The notes under the pieces are model-generated. The model searched no databases and was not told where the DNA came from. It was given only the letters and a program-made list of their open reading frames with translations. The translations under genes and the position numbers were made by a program. 8,418 bases of DNA from CAZXVU01 sp964644465. GTDB lineage: Bacteria > Chlamydiota > Chlamydiia > Chlamydiales > SM23-39. Position 1 is the stretch's first letter. The number at the start of each line of letters is the position of its first letter. The DNA lies in assembly GCA_964644465.1 (NCBI GenBank), contig CAZXVU010000093.1, positions 1 through 8,418 of the forward strand, in the 5' to 3' direction. This document shows positions 6,735-8,418 of the stretch, piece after piece.

Positions 6735-7836
6735 AATGGGCGTAGATCCGTTCCCAATAAGGATGGGAAAGGTCTTTTTCGTAACAGCCCGTCAGGGAGT
6801 CGTAAATTTTAGAAGGGGCGAGATTCTCGCCGTAATATCTTTGCAAATATTTTTTTGTATCGTTCGGGACGAATACTTCGATCCCGTCGAAGAGGGCCTT
6901 TTTGAGGGGAAAGACAGTCGCAAAATCCGTGGGGGGAGTGTAGCGCCGTTCGCGGATCTTCCACCACTCGGGGAAAAACACATTAGAATCTAAAGAGAGG
7001 ATATAGCGGATCTGTTGCGTCTCGGGGTCGATCGCGAAATGGTAGACATCGATCAGGGTGCCCGTTTTGCGGATAAAGACTTTCAAATAGCTTTTGGGAG
7101 AGCCGCGGCTTGACCAGTCCTGGACGATGTATTTTTTTTGGTCGAGCTTCTTCAGGGCTCTTTGGACATTGTCGAAATCTGGCAAAAGGACCGCGATATC
7201 GAGGTCAAAGTCCCAAGGAATGACGCCGCCATAGCGATAGGCACCGAGGCAAGTGCCGCAATCGACCCACCAAGGGATTTTTGCTTGATTGAGAAGAATC
7301 GTGATATCTCTCATGGCTTCTTTTTCTGCATCCAAATGATGTTCGTCGCCAGCTCTCCGTTTGTGGCCTTCAGAAAAAAGAAACTCCGCTTTGTCTGGAT
7401 CTGCGATCTCCATACCTAAAGCGATATAGGTGTCGACGTTCGGTTTGATCTCGGTCGAGAACAAAAAAGATTTTATCGAATTGTGCCGGGTCCGGGCCGA
7501 TTGACTCAGATACCCTACCCCTTTTACAAGACCTCCCAAAATCAAGCTTGGAGGGAGTGCCATGGTGCAGACAATGGCGTTTGGCCAAAGCGCATGCTCG
7601 TAATTGAACCGTTGGATAAGTTCCCAAGAGCCATCTGGTTGCTGGATCGCTTCTCTTCCGGCGCATATATATTGAAGGGGGGCTAAGATGGTATTGCCTA
7701 CCATTTCCAGGCCAGTCGCATTTTGCGCAGCGACATTGAGAAAGAGATCTCCTGTTAACGCATAATAGGAGCAGACGAGAGGCATAAAAAGAGCGATCGC
7801 ATTTTCAACAAAGATATCCCACATGCGATCCCACAT
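6735..7836 (-). CDS. LicD-family nucleotidyltransferase-fold protein with N-terminal membrane region, C-terminus lost in gap
   Basis: LicD-type proteins transfer phosphorylcholine or related phospho-substituents to surface glycans. The diagnostic block reads DCGTCLGAYRYGG-x-x-PWDFDLDIAV (bases about 7261-7192): CGT and GAYRYGG match the family's GT-x-LG-x-x-RHGG stretch, and DFDLD matches its acidic DDDID metal-binding stretch, with Phe at the second position. Downstream blocks D-x-Y-H-F and LQRYYGEN also fit. The first 130 residues are different: two hydrophobic stretches (NAIALFMPLVCSYYAL, AIVCTMALPPSLILGGLV) suggest a membrane anchor I do not recognise. ATG 7836 is chosen because GGGAG (7852-7848) lies 11 bases upstream; the frame stays open to a TTG at 7887, which would add 17 residues (PLIAFFF and on) but lacks a good ribosome site. 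At most 58 bases separate it from umuC, suggesting one transcript. The stop codon lies in the N run. Confidence 0.78.
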
Positions 7837-7872
7837 AAAAAAAACGTCTCCCAGCCGAATCCTAAAAAAAAA
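7837..7872 (-). promoter_or_regulatory. Ribosome-binding site and T-homopolymer leader of the LicD-like gene
   Basis: On the minus strand a T9 tract (7872-7864) is followed by GGGAG (7852-7848) and a T8 tract (7844-7837) that ends directly at ATG 7836. The Shine-Dalgarno-to-ATG spacer is 11 bases, longer than ideal, and eight of those bases are the T8 run, so a change in run length would change spacing. If translation instead starts at TTG 7887, both tracts are coding (FFF and V-F-F) and slippage would shift the frame. Confidence 0.4.
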
Positions 7873-7893
7873 GGCAATCAATGGCAATCTTTT

Positions 7894-8418
7894 TCAATGC
7901 ACGCGCAAAAGTTCATGCCAGCTAGTGGTAAATTTCGGGGAGCTATTTTCCCGTAAGCTTTGCCAAGGATGGCGCTCGATCCCTTCCGCTGCAAAACGGA
8001 TCGCCGGCTTGTCATAACGGGCGTTGACCTTGTCGAGCATCTCCATGGCGCGCAGTTTCTTTTCGCTCGATGGATTGGGGGTGATCAGATCTAGCTGCGA
8101 AATCTCTTCATCGCAGAAATCGCTTAGCAGCACACCTGCTTTTTTATATCCAAATCCCTGGCGGTAAATTCGGGAAAGGCCTGTCTTTGCCAAGGCGATC
8201 AGATCTGGAGTGAAGGCGGTAGGATTGGGCAAGTTAATATGGCAGGAGCGGGACTCGTAGAGTTCTTGGAAAGGGCTTGTAGAAATAAAGACTGAGAGAA
8301 AAGATGCAAGGCTTGCCTGTTCCCGCAGCTTTTCCGCAGCGCGGGACGCAAACGAGGCGACCGCTTCTTCGAGATAGGAAAAATCTTCGATTTTCTGAGC
8401 AAAGGATCGGGAGCACAT
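7894..8418 (-). CDS. umuC: UmuC-type Y-family translesion DNA polymerase (Pol V catalytic subunit), C-terminal 174 residues
   Basis: The visible part matches the C-terminus of E. coli UmuC in order: CSRSFAQKI (2-10), ASRAAEKLRE (24-33), VFISTSPF (43-50), GYKKAGVLLSDF (90-101), MLDKVNARY (127-135) and SPKFTTSWHELLRV (160-173). This covers the little-finger domain that grips DNA, followed by the terminal DUF4113-like region typical of UmuC and absent from DinB. QLDLI (108-112, bases 8097-8083) sits where UmuC has its beta-clamp-binding QLNLF. With UmuD' the enzyme bypasses DNA lesions in the SOS response. The palm and finger domains and catalytic acidic residues lie beyond the right edge, so the ATG at 8418 is almost certainly internal. 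The stop is TGA 7896-7894. No umuD is visible. Confidence 0.92.
   Translation of the reverse strand: MCSRSFAQKIEDFSYLEEAVASFASRAAEKLREQASLASFLSVFISTSPFQELYESRSCHINLPNPTAFTPDLIALAKTGLSRIYRQGFGYKKAGVLLSDFCDEEISQLDLITPNPSSEKKLRAMEMLDKVNARYDKPAIRFAAEGIERHPWQSLRENSSPKFTTSWHELLRVH

Overview
Almost every base of this window is coding, and all four recognisable genes lie on the minus strand. In transcription order (right to left) they are: the C-terminal part of a UmuC-type Y-family DNA polymerase (8418-7894); a membrane-anchored LicD-family nucleotidyltransferase-like protein whose 3' end is lost in a 100-N assembly gap (7836-6735); a 468-residue APC-superfamily amino-acid antiporter (6607-5201); and a very large secreted exoprotein of the two-partner-secretion (TpsA, filamentous-haemagglutinin-like) type that starts at 5154 and is still open at base 1, giving at least 1718 residues. 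Intergenic spaces are short (46 bp between the antiporter and the exoprotein). Apart from the N run, no stretch over 300 bases lacks a gene.

Organism: the antiporter resembles, from memory, the GadC/XasA-like permeases of chlamydiae. A UmuC polymerase, a LicD protein and a giant Cys-containing TpsA exoprotein would fit an amoeba-associated environmental chlamydia (Parachlamydiales). This is an inference with moderate-to-low confidence; a gamma-proteobacterial intracellular bacterium such as a Legionella relative is not excluded by anything I can read. G+C looks middling (mid-40s percent by eye, not computed).

Region by region: bases 1-5154 encode the exoprotein. It has a signal peptide, an N-terminal TPS secretion domain with the NPNG signature, a long beta-helix-like repeat body rich in G/N/T/S/I/A (an 82-83-residue tandem repeat and a series of about ten degenerate IG-centred repeats), three clusters of cysteines, and a different, non-repetitive C-terminal region. 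Bases 5155-5200 carry a perfect 13-bp A/T-rich inverted repeat. Bases 5201-6607 encode the antiporter; a good sigma70/sigma66-type promoter lies at its very 5' end and overlaps the first candidate ATG. Bases 6635-6734 are Ns. Bases 6735-7836 (possibly to 7887) encode the LicD-like protein, with two T homopolymers at its start. Bases 7894-8418 are the UmuC C-terminus with a clamp-binding motif and the terminal DUF4113-like region.

Working together: the LicD-like protein (decoration of surface glycans) and the TpsA exoprotein (secreted adhesin or effector) both point to the cell surface, and the antiporter to nutrient or acid handling in a host. UmuC is a DNA-damage function and is probably only a neighbour. 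No TpsB transporter for the exoprotein is in the window. I found no tRNA, rRNA, CRISPR array or insertion sequence.
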